Source: an uncultured Clostridia bacterium (GTDB lineage: Bacteria; Bacillota; Clostridia; Christensenellales; Borkfalkiaceae). Taken from it: DNA of 26,038 nt. The DNA lies in contig CAMUNT010000012.1 in NCBI GenBank assembly GCA_947090365.1, positions 1 through 26,038 on the forward strand. The letters run 5' to 3'. Under the pieces are notes generated by a model. That model was given only the letters and a program-made list of their open reading frames with translations. It had not been told where the DNA came from and made no database searches. Below are positions 7,893 through 15,474 of this stretch, in pieces. Position numbers and translations under genes: made by a program. Position 1 is the stretch's first letter; each line of letters begins with the position of its first letter.

Positions 7893-10016
7893 TTAATAAA
7901 TTCCGTTAACGCTGTGTCCGCGCGTAAAACTTCCGGACGGACCTTCAATTGTATTATCAGTTAATTTACCCGCAAGCGGAGTGCAAGATGATAATTCAGC
8001 ACAATTATACAGTTCGAACGCGCAGTCCTTTATTTTATACCTGCGCAGTGAAAATTTTCTGCCGTTCTCATCTGTAAGAGTATAAATCCGACGTTTATCG
8101 CACGATTGACATTTCTTTTCAAACGGACAATAGATTAAGTCCATAACCTTTATTCCGCCTTCGGAAAGATAAAATACGTTTTCATCAGACAAAGCGTCGG
8201 CTTCGCGCAAGGTGAGTTCCTTGGAAAGACAAATATTATCCGCTCCGCATAGAGACAGTGATAAACGGTTGGTTAAATTAAAACCCGTTCCCGCAAAAAG
8301 CTTTTTACCCCAAATTTCTGCAAGCTCTAAACCGTAATAGCCGTCACAATAAACGCCATCGAATTTCTGCACAGTTTGACAGATTTTTTGTATATCTTCA
8401 CCGCTTAAATAAGGCGGAAGATACAGATATTTTTCACCGTCGAAATCACCGACAAAACGACTGCACTCCTCACTGTAATCATTAAGCTTTAAAATACCTA
8501 CCCGCACTTTAATGCCATTCAGATTTGTTGCAATTACAGCATTGCTATCGTTTTTACGCGTCGGCTTCGGCGGAACGGTTATATTGCAGTTATACTGCGT
8601 ATTAGTGTTTTTCGAAAGTCTATCGAAATATTCGCCGTATACTTTGCGTCTTAGCCCGTTCAGCTCCGAAACGGGAATAAACACACCGTCGGTTTCAACG
8701 CGGATTGCGGGTTTGAAGGGAAAATTATCCGTCTTTTCAAAACACCGTATAATATCCTCCTCCGACAGCGGTCTGCTGTTTGCGCGTTCAAGCACGCGAT
8801 CACCGTCAAAAACGGTATCGCCGACTTTAACGATCGGCTTACGCCCTGCAAAGAATTGTGCATAGACGGTTACGCTAATTAATTTTTTCTTTGATAAAAG
8901 CCGTTCGGTAAGCCCGTTGTCAGTCGTTATAAAAGCTTTATCTCCGTTTTTTAAGCGGAATTTTGTATTTACAATATATCCGCCTTTGCAGGCATTTGAC
9001 AAAACGCCTCCGCATATTTCCTTGCCCCCGCGCAATATTTTAAAGCCGTCGCCGGATGAAAACTTTGCGGCGGTTTGCAGAATGTATTTTGAGTTTTCAA
9101 CCTTAATAATACCCGCAAATTCACCGATATGTCCCTGAACCGCAGATGAAATAAAGCTTTTATCCTGCCCGAACGAAAGCCCCACCGTATAATTTCCGCG
9201 GTTATAAGTTCTTTTCAAATCGCTGAAAGCCCGTTCAGTTTGCCCGCCGTTTAATATACTTTTATAATAATTCACTGCAGAAGCGACATATTCGGGACGG
9301 CGCATTCTTCCCTCGATTTTAAATGAAGTAACTCCCGCAGAAATATATTCTCCGATTTTTTCTCCGACACATAAATCCGAAAGTGATAATCGGTACGCTT
9401 TTTCCGCGTATCCGTTTCGGTCAATAGAGTACTGCTTTCTGCACGGCTGTTTGCATTTTCCGCGGTTTCCGCTGTTTCCTCCGGCGAACGAAGAAAGATA
9501 GCATTGGCCTGAAAAACAAGTGCACAGCGCACCCTGAACGAACACCTCTGTTTCGATTATTTTTGAAATTTCTGCAATATCGGCAAGCTTGGTTTCCCTT
9601 GCCAGAATTACCCTCTCAAATCCGTATTTTTCAGCTAAACGCGCGCCGTAAACGTTGCAGGTTCCGGCCTGAGTGGAAAGATGCAATCTGATATCTGGAA
9701 AATTGTCTTTTAAAAATCTGCCGATAAAAATATCCTGAACTATCAGCGCATCCGCACCCGCATTCCACGCGCCGATAGCCGAAGAAACGAACTCGTTCAG
9801 CTCGCAGTCCTTCACAACGGTATTTAATGCAACGTATACCTTCACGCCGAAAGCGTGCGCGTATTTGCAAATTTCCGCAAAACATCCTTCGTCGAAATTT
9901 TCGGCAGAGCTTCTCGCCGAAAACTTATCAAGTCCGAGATATATCGCATCTGCTCCCGCATTTACGGCGGAAATTGCACTGTTTTTACTCCCTGCCGGAG
10001 CTAATATTTCAGACAT
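7893..10016 (-). CDS. U32 family protein with DUF3656 domain (RlhA/TrhP-like RNA hydroxylation enzyme)
   Basis: The 707-residue protein starts with ILAPAGSKNSA and GADAIYLGLDKFSARS, typical of U32 proteins. Although labelled peptidases, relatives RlhA and TrhP hydroxylate rRNA cytidine or wobble uridine using prephenate-derived chemistry. The four Cys expected for the iron-sulfur cluster are present (C in GALC, GQC, GKC, QPC, around residues 165-195). A middle section with VKVGDTVFDGDRV and PVSELNGLRRKVYGEYF matches DUF3656, as in the long RlhA-like type. A C-terminal CPFEKKCQSC cluster may bind a second metal. It begins 4 bases after the HAD gene stop and its ribosome binding site (AGGTAG) lies over that stop. 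The exact RNA target is inference. Confidence 0.88.
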   Translation of the reverse strand: MSEILAPAGSKNSAISAVNAGADAIYLGLDKFSARSSAENFDEGCFAEICKYAHAFGVKVYVALNTVVKDCELNEFVSSAIGAWNAGADALIVQDIFIGRFLKDNFPDIRLHLSTQAGTCNVYGARLAEKYGFERVILARETKLADIAEISKIIETEVFVQGALCTCFSGQCYLSSFAGGNSGNRGKCKQPCRKQYSIDRNGYAEKAYRLSLSDLCVGEKIGEYISAGVTSFKIEGRMRRPEYVASAVNYYKSILNGGQTERAFSDLKRTYNRGNYTVGLSFGQDKSFISSAVQGHIGEFAGIIKVENSKYILQTAAKFSSGDGFKILRGGKEICGGVLSNACKGGYIVNTKFRLKNGDKAFITTDNGLTERLLSKKKLISVTVYAQFFAGRKPIVKVGDTVFDGDRVLERANSRPLSEEDIIRCFEKTDNFPFKPAIRVETDGVFIPVSELNGLRRKVYGEYFDRLSKNTNTQYNCNITVPPKPTRKNDSNAVIATNLNGIKVRVGILKLNDYSEECSRFVGDFDGEKYLYLPPYLSGEDIQKICQTVQKFDGVYCDGYYGLELAEIWGKKLFAGTGFNLTNRLSLSLCGADNICLSKELTLREADALSDENVFYLSEGGIKVMDLIYCPFEKKCQSCDKRRIYTLTDENGRKFSLRRYKIKDCAFELYNCAELSSCTPLAGKLTDNTIEGPSGSFTRGHSVNGIY

Positions 10017-10020
10017 AGTA

Positions 10021-10845
10021 CTACCTAAAACCGAATTTTTCTATAATTTCCGCCACCGCATCCTCGTCATTAGACGCTGCAACGAAATCTGCTTCCTTTT
10101 TCAGTTCCTCTACGGCGTTGCCGACAGCAACACCGACGGACGCAATTTTAACCATCGGCAGGTCGTTTAAATTATCGCCTATTGCCACCGTCGACGATGA
10201 ATCTATCCCGAAATAATCTGCGATAAATTTTAACGCCATTCCCTTGTCGTCCCCTTTCGGAGAAACCTCCACAAGGCAAGAGGCACTGCACGTAACGTCA
10301 AACTCTGACGAAAATTCAGCTTGAAGAAGATTATAAAGCCTTTCCCTGTCCTTGGGATATACGAGAAAAGTTATCTTATTGCACGCAAGCTTTTTTTGAT
10401 TAATAAACTTCGACATTGCGCCGTCTATATTTACCGCCTTAACGCCCGTAACGGTTTCATACATTTCAAGTCCTTTATCGCCCGCCGGTATGCTTGTATA
10501 AAGCACTTCGTCGCAATAAGCGTTACAGGTATAATTATGCTTTTCCGCAAAGGCACAGATTTTCACGCAAGCGTCCACGTTAAGACTGTTCTGCCTTAAT
10601 ATTTTTCCGCTTTCTATTTCTGCTATTACCGAACCCTGATAGGACGCAACCAATCCCTTTAACCCCAACTCCCGCACACGCGGAAGGATTGAGCTGAGCA
10701 TTCTGCCTGTACAAACCGCAAAAATGCCCCCGCAGGATACGTATTCGTTGATAGCGCCGCGAACCCTGTCGGAAACCGTATTTCGGCTGTTTAAAAGCGT
10801 TCCGTCGCAATCTGATACTATAAGTCTTTTATTTATAATTTTCAT
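10021..10845 (-). CDS. Cof-type HAD-IIB family phosphatase
   Basis: A 274-residue cytoplasmic haloacid-dehalogenase hydrolase. The nucleophile motif is SDCDGTLL (D12, D14), motif II is VCTGR, and the metal-binding GDNLNDLPM is at 223-231. The large alpha/beta cap between them marks the IIB (Cof) subgroup, whose members act on sugar phosphates, pyridoxal phosphate or flavin precursors. The substrate cannot be told from sequence. The ATG overlaps the uvrC stop codon (ATGA), so it is translated with uvrC, but there is no obvious functional link to nucleotide excision repair. Confidence 0.9.
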   Translation of the reverse strand: MKIINKRLIVSDCDGTLLNSRNTVSDRVRGAINEYVSCGGIFAVCTGRMLSSILPRVRELGLKGLVASYQGSVIAEIESGKILRQNSLNVDACVKICAFAEKHNYTCNAYCDEVLYTSIPAGDKGLEMYETVTGVKAVNIDGAMSKFINQKKLACNKITFLVYPKDRERLYNLLQAEFSSEFDVTCSASCLVEVSPKGDDKGMALKFIADYFGIDSSSTVAIGDNLNDLPMVKIASVGVAVGNAVEELKKEADFVAASNDEDAVAEIIEKFGFR

Positions 10846-12653
10846 ATATTTTCTTTAAAATATTTTTTAATATTTTCCGCAATCCGTCTGCTTATACCAT
10901 TAACTTCCGTAAGCTCGTCGACGCTTGCGCTCATTATCTTATCTATGGTCGTGAATTTTTCCATAAGCGCAATCCGCTTTGCTTTGCCTACACCGTCTAT
11001 TTCCGACAGCACGCTTGAAAGACTGTTTTTCGAATGCAGATTTCTGAAATACGTTATCGCAAATCTGTGCGCCTCGTCCCTTATCCGCTGTAACATTTTC
11101 AAAGCATAGTCGCGGTGAGGTATTTTTATGCTTTCATCGGAAAAAAGCGTAAACACTTCCTCCTCGCGCTTGGCAAGCGATATAAGCTCGATACCGTCTA
11201 CCTGCATACCGCTGAAAATTTCGCTTACGGCCGACAGCTGACCTTTACCGCCGTCGATAATTATAAGATCCGGTTTTTCGAACCGCTCTTCCTCTTTCGT
11301 GCCGAGTTTTGAAAGCCGTCTTATAAGCACTTCCTGTAAAGATGCAAAATCGTTTGCGCCTTCAACTGTTCTGATTTTAAATCTTCGGTAACTGCTTCTG
11401 TCAGCTTCACCGTCGATAAATACAACCATTGACCCGACTTTGTCAACTCCGCTGACGTTTGAAATATCGTAGCATTCCATTCTGCGCGGATATTTTTTTA
11501 AACCTAACAGTTCCTGCAATCTCTTGCATGCGTTTATAGTCATATCGTCGCGGTGCTTGATTTTATCGATTGATTTTTCAAGATATTCCTGCGCATTCTT
11601 TCGCGCCATTTTCAAAAGCTGTGCCTTTACCCCCTGCTTAACCAACGAAATTTCAACGGCTTTATTAAACTTTTCTTTAAAGTAACTTTCCAGAAGCTCT
11701 TTTTCACAAAAATCCTCAACTATTATCTCCGACGGTATTTCGTGATTGGAATAGTACTGAACGATAAAAGCCGTCAACGCTTCGCCGTCCGACAAATGCG
11801 CTTCGTCAAGAGCAAAGCTGTTCCCGCCCTGCATAATTCCGCTTCGTGTAACCAAAATACTGACGGACGAATACAGTCCGTTTGACGCATAAGCTATTAT
11901 ATCTGCATTGATAAATTTCGAAAGCGAAGTTATACGCTTAGCTTCAAGCTTCGACAGCATTGCAAGCTTGTTTCTGTATTCCAAAGCAAGCTCGAAATTT
12001 TCGCTTTCGGAAGCCGACGACATCTTGCTTTTTAATAGAAGCTCGGCCTCTTTATAATTTCCTTCCAAAAATGAAATTGCCTTTTTAACCTGCTGTGCAT
12101 ATTCCTCTTTGCCTACGTGATGCGCACAAGGAGCGGTACAGCGCTTAATGTGATAATTAAGACATTCTCGCTTAGGTTTTGAATTAATTTGCGTATGACA
12201 AAGCCTTATGCTGAACGACAACTGCAACGTATCGAGTATATCCTTGCAGTTGATACCTCCCATATACGGTCCGAAATATTTACAGCCGTCCTTTTTAAGC
12301 TTGCGCGTTATGCTGAAATCAGGAAAATCGTCTTTGACGTTTACTTTTATATACGGATAAGTTTTATCGTCCTTTAAAAGTATATTGTATTTGGGCTTAT
12401 ACTTCTTTATAAGATTATTTTCAAGCGCAAGCGCGTCTATTTCCGAATTGGTAATGATATAGTTGAAATCTGCGATATTTTCAACCATTTTCATTACTTT
12501 TTCGGGTTTGGGCGAATTATGAAAATACTGGCGCACCCTGTTTTTCAGCACGCGCGCCTTACCGACGTAAATTACGTTCTGATATTTGTCCAGCATAATA
12601 TATACGCCGGGATTTTCAGGAAGCAGTTTTAATTTTTCCTTAATTACGTCCAT
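10842..12653 (-). CDS. uvrC: UvrABC system protein C (excinuclease subunit)
   Basis: UvrC makes both incisions around a lesion in nucleotide excision repair. The 603-residue product has the GIY-YIG nuclease domain (NPGVYIML then NVIYVGKA, about residues 13-90), a Cys-rich region (CLNYHIKRCTAPC), a UVR segment near 200-240 that binds UvrB, the RNase H-like endonuclease (CYDISNVSG, then LIIIDGGKGQL) and C-terminal helix-hairpin-helix motifs (SEIDGVGKAKR; VNGISRRIAENI). The start at 12653 matches the family N-terminus. There is no ribosome binding site, and the -10 box lies only 6 bases upstream, so the mRNA appears leaderless. It heads the long repair-rich run down to tex. Confidence 0.96.
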   Translation of the reverse strand: MDVIKEKLKLLPENPGVYIMLDKYQNVIYVGKARVLKNRVRQYFHNSPKPEKVMKMVENIADFNYIITNSEIDALALENNLIKKYKPKYNILLKDDKTYPYIKVNVKDDFPDFSITRKLKKDGCKYFGPYMGGINCKDILDTLQLSFSIRLCHTQINSKPKRECLNYHIKRCTAPCAHHVGKEEYAQQVKKAISFLEGNYKEAELLLKSKMSSASESENFELALEYRNKLAMLSKLEAKRITSLSKFINADIIAYASNGLYSSVSILVTRSGIMQGGNSFALDEAHLSDGEALTAFIVQYYSNHEIPSEIIVEDFCEKELLESYFKEKFNKAVEISLVKQGVKAQLLKMARKNAQEYLEKSIDKIKHRDDMTINACKRLQELLGLKKYPRRMECYDISNVSGVDKVGSMVVFIDGEADRSSYRRFKIRTVEGANDFASLQEVLIRRLSKLGTKEEERFEKPDLIIIDGGKGQLSAVSEIFSGMQVDGIELISLAKREEEVFTLFSDESIKIPHRDYALKMLQRIRDEAHRFAITYFRNLHSKNSLSSVLSEIDGVGKAKRIALMEKFTTIDKIMSASVDELTEVNGISRRIAENIKKYFKENI

Positions 12654-12659
12654 ATTTTA

Positions 12660-12688
12660 AGTATAACATATTTGCGGTATTTTTGCAA
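12660..12688 (-). promoter_or_regulatory. uvrC promoter placed for a leaderless transcript
   Basis: The -35 TTGCAA (12683-12688) and -10 TATACT (12660-12665) are 17 bases apart. The expected transcript start, 6 to 7 bases after the -10, falls on the A of the uvrC ATG (12653). The -35 overlaps the U-tract of the serpin terminator, so the transcripts are packed tightly. No second start codon with a ribosome binding site exists nearby. Confidence 0.75.
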
Positions 12689-12715
12689 TAAAAAGAGAGC
12701 GGTCACTCCGCTCTC
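12687..12715 (-). terminator. intrinsic terminator after the serpin gene
   Basis: Reading minus, GAGAGCGG and CCGCTCTC form a perfect 8-base stem around a 5-base loop (12695-12715), followed by TTTTTATT. It lies just after the serpin stop, ends the sigma/anti-sigma/serpin unit and directly abuts the uvrC promoter. Confidence 0.9.
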
Positions 12716-12734
12716 CGTTTATTTAAATTTTTCA

Positions 12735-14054
12735 TCAAACTTTTTTCACAACGCCCGAAAACAGCGTATTGTCATATCGGTCGGTAAGAATAAAGCCGAA
12801 GGCTTTATCAATTATAAAATCCATATACCTTTCAGTATATTCGTCGGGTTCGGGAGGCGCTGACGTAGCATCGTTTGCAATAACCGTAACCGCCGCTCCC
12901 TCCATACCTTTTTTATCTACTTTCAGATTAGTTGCGTGAATAACGTTACTGCAATATGCGGGAGTATCGGTAATCGCATCGTAATTGCATCTGTCTGTAA
13001 ACATATCATTTATCCCCATCTCACGCAATAAATCTATAATTTCTTCATCATATTCAGCAGTAAATTCGGGGAAAAGACAACGGGTGTAATATCTGATTTT
13101 ATTAACCTCGTCTACCGGATTGTAATCGGTAACGGAGTTTATTTCAGATAAATTGCCGGCCGTAAAAATATCGTCTGCGGTATAACCGCCCTTCGGAAGA
13201 ATAAACTTTATTTTATTTCCGTTCATAGTAGAAGCAAAGAAAGTATTGTATTTTTCCCCTTCGTAAACTCTTCCTCCGTTATAGTGTCCCCGCAATAGCT
13301 CGGTTTTAGTTACCGAAGCGTCATAATTTGCAAAGCTGTAAGTCTTTTCAGTAACAGATAACCCGTCACCGTATGAATTCCAGACGTCCTTTAAATAGAG
13401 CGTGTTTATAAGCGCAAACAGCGTTTCTTCGCTAAGCTTAAAATCTTTATCGATAAGCCCTTTCGTTTTATCCTTGACAAATTCTCTTACCGCCGCGTTT
13501 GCGGATTTATTATCTTCATAAAAGCCCGCTTTATACGACGCGCAGTGAAATTTATCCGCAAGAGCGTCTATACATTCCTGTTTGGTATCGGCGCGGTTAT
13601 CAAGCCAGACGGAATTGCTGAAATTAATCATTCCAACCACTTCCCCGTCGTTTTTGTATTGCGCAAACAGCGAACGGTAATAATCGGAAAAGCCGTTTGC
13701 AAGCTGGTCGTAAGTGACGTTCAGCACCGACAAAATTTCAGACCGAGTATTACCCTCGGCACACTGGGCGGCAAGCGAAAGCGCCATAAATACAGAAACG
13801 GGCGCAACCGCAAAATTTGTTCCGTCTTCATAATTTTTATATGCTAACGAAGTAAAATCGGCAGCAAACTTTTCAGCGCTTGCTGAAATCTTTTTTACCT
13901 TGTCAGTATTCCTTTCGGAATATGAAAGAGCAGTCGTTTCCTTAGGTACTCCGAGTGCAGTACGCTCCGGTTTAGCGTTCCCGCACGCAGATAAACAGAA
14001 TACGCTTACTGCCGTACATGATATTGCCAAAATCCCCTTAAAAATCTTTTTCAT
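12735..14054 (-). CDS. serpin family serine protease inhibitor, surface lipoprotein
   Basis: From the ATG at 14054, with GGAGG 7 bases upstream, the protein has 439 residues and begins with a lipoprotein signal: MKK, a hydrophobic stretch, then lipobox LSAC. The open frame extends 22 codons further upstream, but that part has no ribosome binding site. The serpin fold is shown by NFAVAPVSVFMALSLAAQ, NSVWLD, LINTLYLKDVW, FILPKGG and the C-terminal FGFILTDRYDNTLFSGVV. The reactive loop starts near residue 383 with KKGMEGAAVTVIANDA. The hinge is fairly small-residue rich, as in inhibitors, but P14 is Met and P12 is Gly. By alignment the cleaved bond falls near Thr-Ser, and the segment after it is about 8 residues longer than in antitrypsin. 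It is last in the sigma/anti-sigma operon and has its own ECF-like promoter. The target protease is unknown. Confidence 0.92.
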   Translation of the reverse strand: MKKIFKGILAISCTAVSVFCLSACGNAKPERTALGVPKETTALSYSERNTDKVKKISASAEKFAADFTSLAYKNYEDGTNFAVAPVSVFMALSLAAQCAEGNTRSEILSVLNVTYDQLANGFSDYYRSLFAQYKNDGEVVGMINFSNSVWLDNRADTKQECIDALADKFHCASYKAGFYEDNKSANAAVREFVKDKTKGLIDKDFKLSEETLFALINTLYLKDVWNSYGDGLSVTEKTYSFANYDASVTKTELLRGHYNGGRVYEGEKYNTFFASTMNGNKIKFILPKGGYTADDIFTAGNLSEINSVTDYNPVDEVNKIRYYTRCLFPEFTAEYDEEIIDLLREMGINDMFTDRCNYDAITDTPAYCSNVIHATNLKVDKKGMEGAAVTVIANDATSAPPEPDEYTERYMDFIIDKAFGFILTDRYDNTLFSGVVKKV

Positions 14055-14081
14055 TATAAAACCTCCGCTTATTCTGCTTAA

Positions 14082-14110
14082 TATACACGCAAAAAAGCAA
14101 TTTGTTCGGG
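14082..14110 (-). promoter_or_regulatory. candidate ECF sigma promoter of the serpin gene
   Basis: Minus-strand CCCGAACA and GTGTATA are separated by 14 bases (equivalently GAAC, 17 bases, GTATA), which fits an ECF promoter with an AAC-type -35. The predicted start near 14075 leaves a leader of about 21 bases containing GGAGG. The same two blocks with the same spacing stand before the anti-sigma gene. Overall the two boxes match at 24 of 29 positions by hand count. Confidence 0.65.
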
Positions 14111-14134
14111 TTGCATTCAAAATTATTTCTTAAT

Positions 14135-14809
14135 TTAATCAAATAAATACCGACAAAACTCTTCAAATACAGACTTTTGCGCAAAATTACCTGTAAAACA
14201 GTATCTTTTATTTTTATAATAAGCCTCGGCAACGTAGCCGTCCTCGTTAATTTTAAAACCGACTTTAACGTTTGCGACAAAATATTCGTCCGTAAAATCC
14301 TCAAACCGTTCAAGTATATCCACTTTAAAGCTTGCGTCGTGCAGAACGTATAAGGCACAGCTTTCACCGTAAACCGAATAAGTAAATTTTGAAATTACGT
14401 TAACTCTGCCGTCAGAATAATTAATATGGGATAGTAATTTGATTGCATCGCCTCCCGAGGAATTGTCTCCGTCATTCACTTCTTCATCGGGAATAAGGTC
14501 TTCAAACTTGTAGTCCGGTAACGAGGGTGAAGTTCCCGACGAGTCTTGCGACCCGTCCGCGGAAGAACCTGGCGGCGTACCGCCGTCTTTATTATCAAAC
14601 GATGATAGAGCCACCGGCAGAATTATTGCAAGACACAGCGCCAGGCTTGCAACGCAGGAAAATGCATATCTTAAATTCAATCTGTGCGCCTTTGGCTTAC
14701 GCACTTTAATGTTTTGACATATTTCCCCGCGCGCAAGATCGAGTACTCTGTCAGGCACTTCCGTATCGGATAATTTACATTCGATTTTTTCGATTTCTTT
14801 CTTTTTCAT
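14135..14809 (-). CDS. putative anti-sigma factor, single-pass membrane protein
   Basis: No family signature is recognisable, so the role comes from position and topology. From the ATG at 14809 (AAGGA 4 bases upstream) it has 224 residues: a charged cytoplasmic part of about 47 residues, one membrane segment (about 48-69), a Gly/Ser/Pro/Asp-rich linker, and an outer domain of about 120 residues (from KLLSHINYSDGRVNVISK to the C-terminus). An earlier ATG at 14821 and a GTG at 14833 are also in frame but lack a ribosome binding site. It follows the ECF sigma gene by a short gap, the usual place for the cognate anti-sigma factor that holds the sigma factor at the membrane. There is no visible zinc-binding HxxxCxxC motif. 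Confidence 0.7.
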   Translation of the reverse strand: MKKKEIEKIECKLSDTEVPDRVLDLARGEICQNIKVRKPKAHRLNLRYAFSCVASLALCLAIILPVALSSFDNKDGGTPPGSSADGSQDSSGTSPSLPDYKFEDLIPDEEVNDGDNSSGGDAIKLLSHINYSDGRVNVISKFTYSVYGESCALYVLHDASFKVDILERFEDFTDEYFVANVKVGFKINEDGYVAEAYYKNKRYCFTGNFAQKSVFEEFCRYLFD

Positions 14810-14826
14810 TTTATCCTTCATAATAA

Positions 14827-14855
14827 TATACACGCCAAAAACAATTCTGTTCGGG
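14827..14855 (-). promoter_or_regulatory. candidate ECF sigma promoter of the anti-sigma gene
   Basis: Minus-strand CCCGAACA, 14 bases, GTGTATA: the same blocks and spacing as the box before the serpin gene 745 bases away. It begins on the base after the sigma factor stop codon and fills the gap to the anti-sigma gene. The expected transcript start is about 14820, close to either candidate ATG. Confidence 0.65.
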
Positions 14856-15383
14856 TCAGCTTAAAATTTTTTTTAATTTTTGCAAAATTACCGTAATCCG
14901 CCCGTGCGCCGACGATTTGCTTATATGTAGTCTGTCTGCAATTTCCCGCACAGTCTTCTTTTCAAAAAAATATTCGTAAATAATTCTTCTTTCTTCCGGA
15001 AGTAACCCGGATAATGCGCCCTCTACTGCTACGCGGTTTATTAATCCGTCAAAGCATTCGTAAACAGGCACGTTGTCTTCAAGCGGGGTGATTACGTTGT
15101 TTTTATCTTTTCTGTTTTCGTTAAGCGCGGTATTCTTAGTAATTTCATACAGCCAGTTATAGCCGTTTTTCGATTTATCGAAGCCTTTCGCACTGTTGAC
15201 GACTTTAAGATAAACTTCGCTTAGCACGTCCTCCGCCTTACTTTTATCAAAAAGATAAGTTTTCGCAACACAGAACAGCGGTTTTTTAGTTAAATCGAAC
15301 AGCGCTTCAAGCGCTCGACCGTTGCCCTGCGCTATTCTTACGATTAATTTATTTACGGTTTTGATAAATTTTCCTCTATCCAT
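14856..15383 (-). CDS. ECF-type RNA polymerase sigma factor
   Basis: The 175-residue protein has the two-domain ECF layout. Sigma-2 covers about 22-95, with KAEDVLSEVYLKV (core binding) and NWLYEITKNTALNENRK (-10 recognition). Sigma-4 covers about 120-172, with the helix-turn-helix TVREIADRLHISKSSAHGRI for the -35. Sigma-3 is absent. The ATG at 15383 has AAGGAT upstream. It has a housekeeping-type promoter, while the two genes after it have a shared non-housekeeping box, which this factor is the obvious candidate to read. I could not place it in a numbered ECF group. Confidence 0.93.
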   Translation of the reverse strand: MDRGKFIKTVNKLIVRIAQGNGRALEALFDLTKKPLFCVAKTYLFDKSKAEDVLSEVYLKVVNSAKGFDKSKNGYNWLYEITKNTALNENRKDKNNVITPLEDNVPVYECFDGLINRVAVEGALSGLLPEERRIIYEYFFEKKTVREIADRLHISKSSAHGRITVILQKLKKILS

Positions 15384-15411
15384 ATCCTTGACCGCCGTTC
15401 GACTTTATGAT

Positions 15412-15439
15412 ATTATACCACAATACCGCAATAAATCAA
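15412..15439 (-). promoter_or_regulatory. sigma-A type promoter of the ECF sigma gene
   Basis: TTGATT (15434-15439) and TATAAT (15412-15417) are 16 bases apart, with a predicted leader of about 20 bases and an AAGGAT ribosome binding site. The -35 overlaps the T-tract of the arsR terminator. No CCCGAACA/GTGTATA pair is seen here, so autoregulation would have to act elsewhere. Confidence 0.75.
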
Positions 15440-15469
15440 TAGAAAACGGCAAGGGTTTCCCCTTGCCGT
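15437..15469 (-). terminator. intrinsic terminator after arsR
   Basis: Minus-strand ACGGCAAGGG and CCCTTGCCGT form a perfect 10-base stem with a GAAA tetraloop (15446-15469), followed by TTTTCTATT. It ends six bases past the arsR stop region, so copper-block transcripts should stop here. Confidence 0.93.
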
Positions 15470-15474
15470 CAAAA

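Noticed and set aside
7892..7948. Longer MutS2 start 19 codons upstream
   Set aside because: It overlaps the U32 gene, and the MutS2 family begins at the MDIKSLERLE stretch. The inner start gives the usual 785 residues.
14055..14120. Upstream extension of the serpin by 22 codons
   Set aside because: No ribosome binding site. The lipoprotein signal peptide must be N-terminal, and GGAGG precedes the inner ATG.
14082..14855. The two 29-base boxes as ends of an insertion sequence or a general repeat
   Set aside because: They are in direct, not inverted, orientation. There is no transposase between them, and only the two ends are conserved, with fixed spacing, which fits promoters better.
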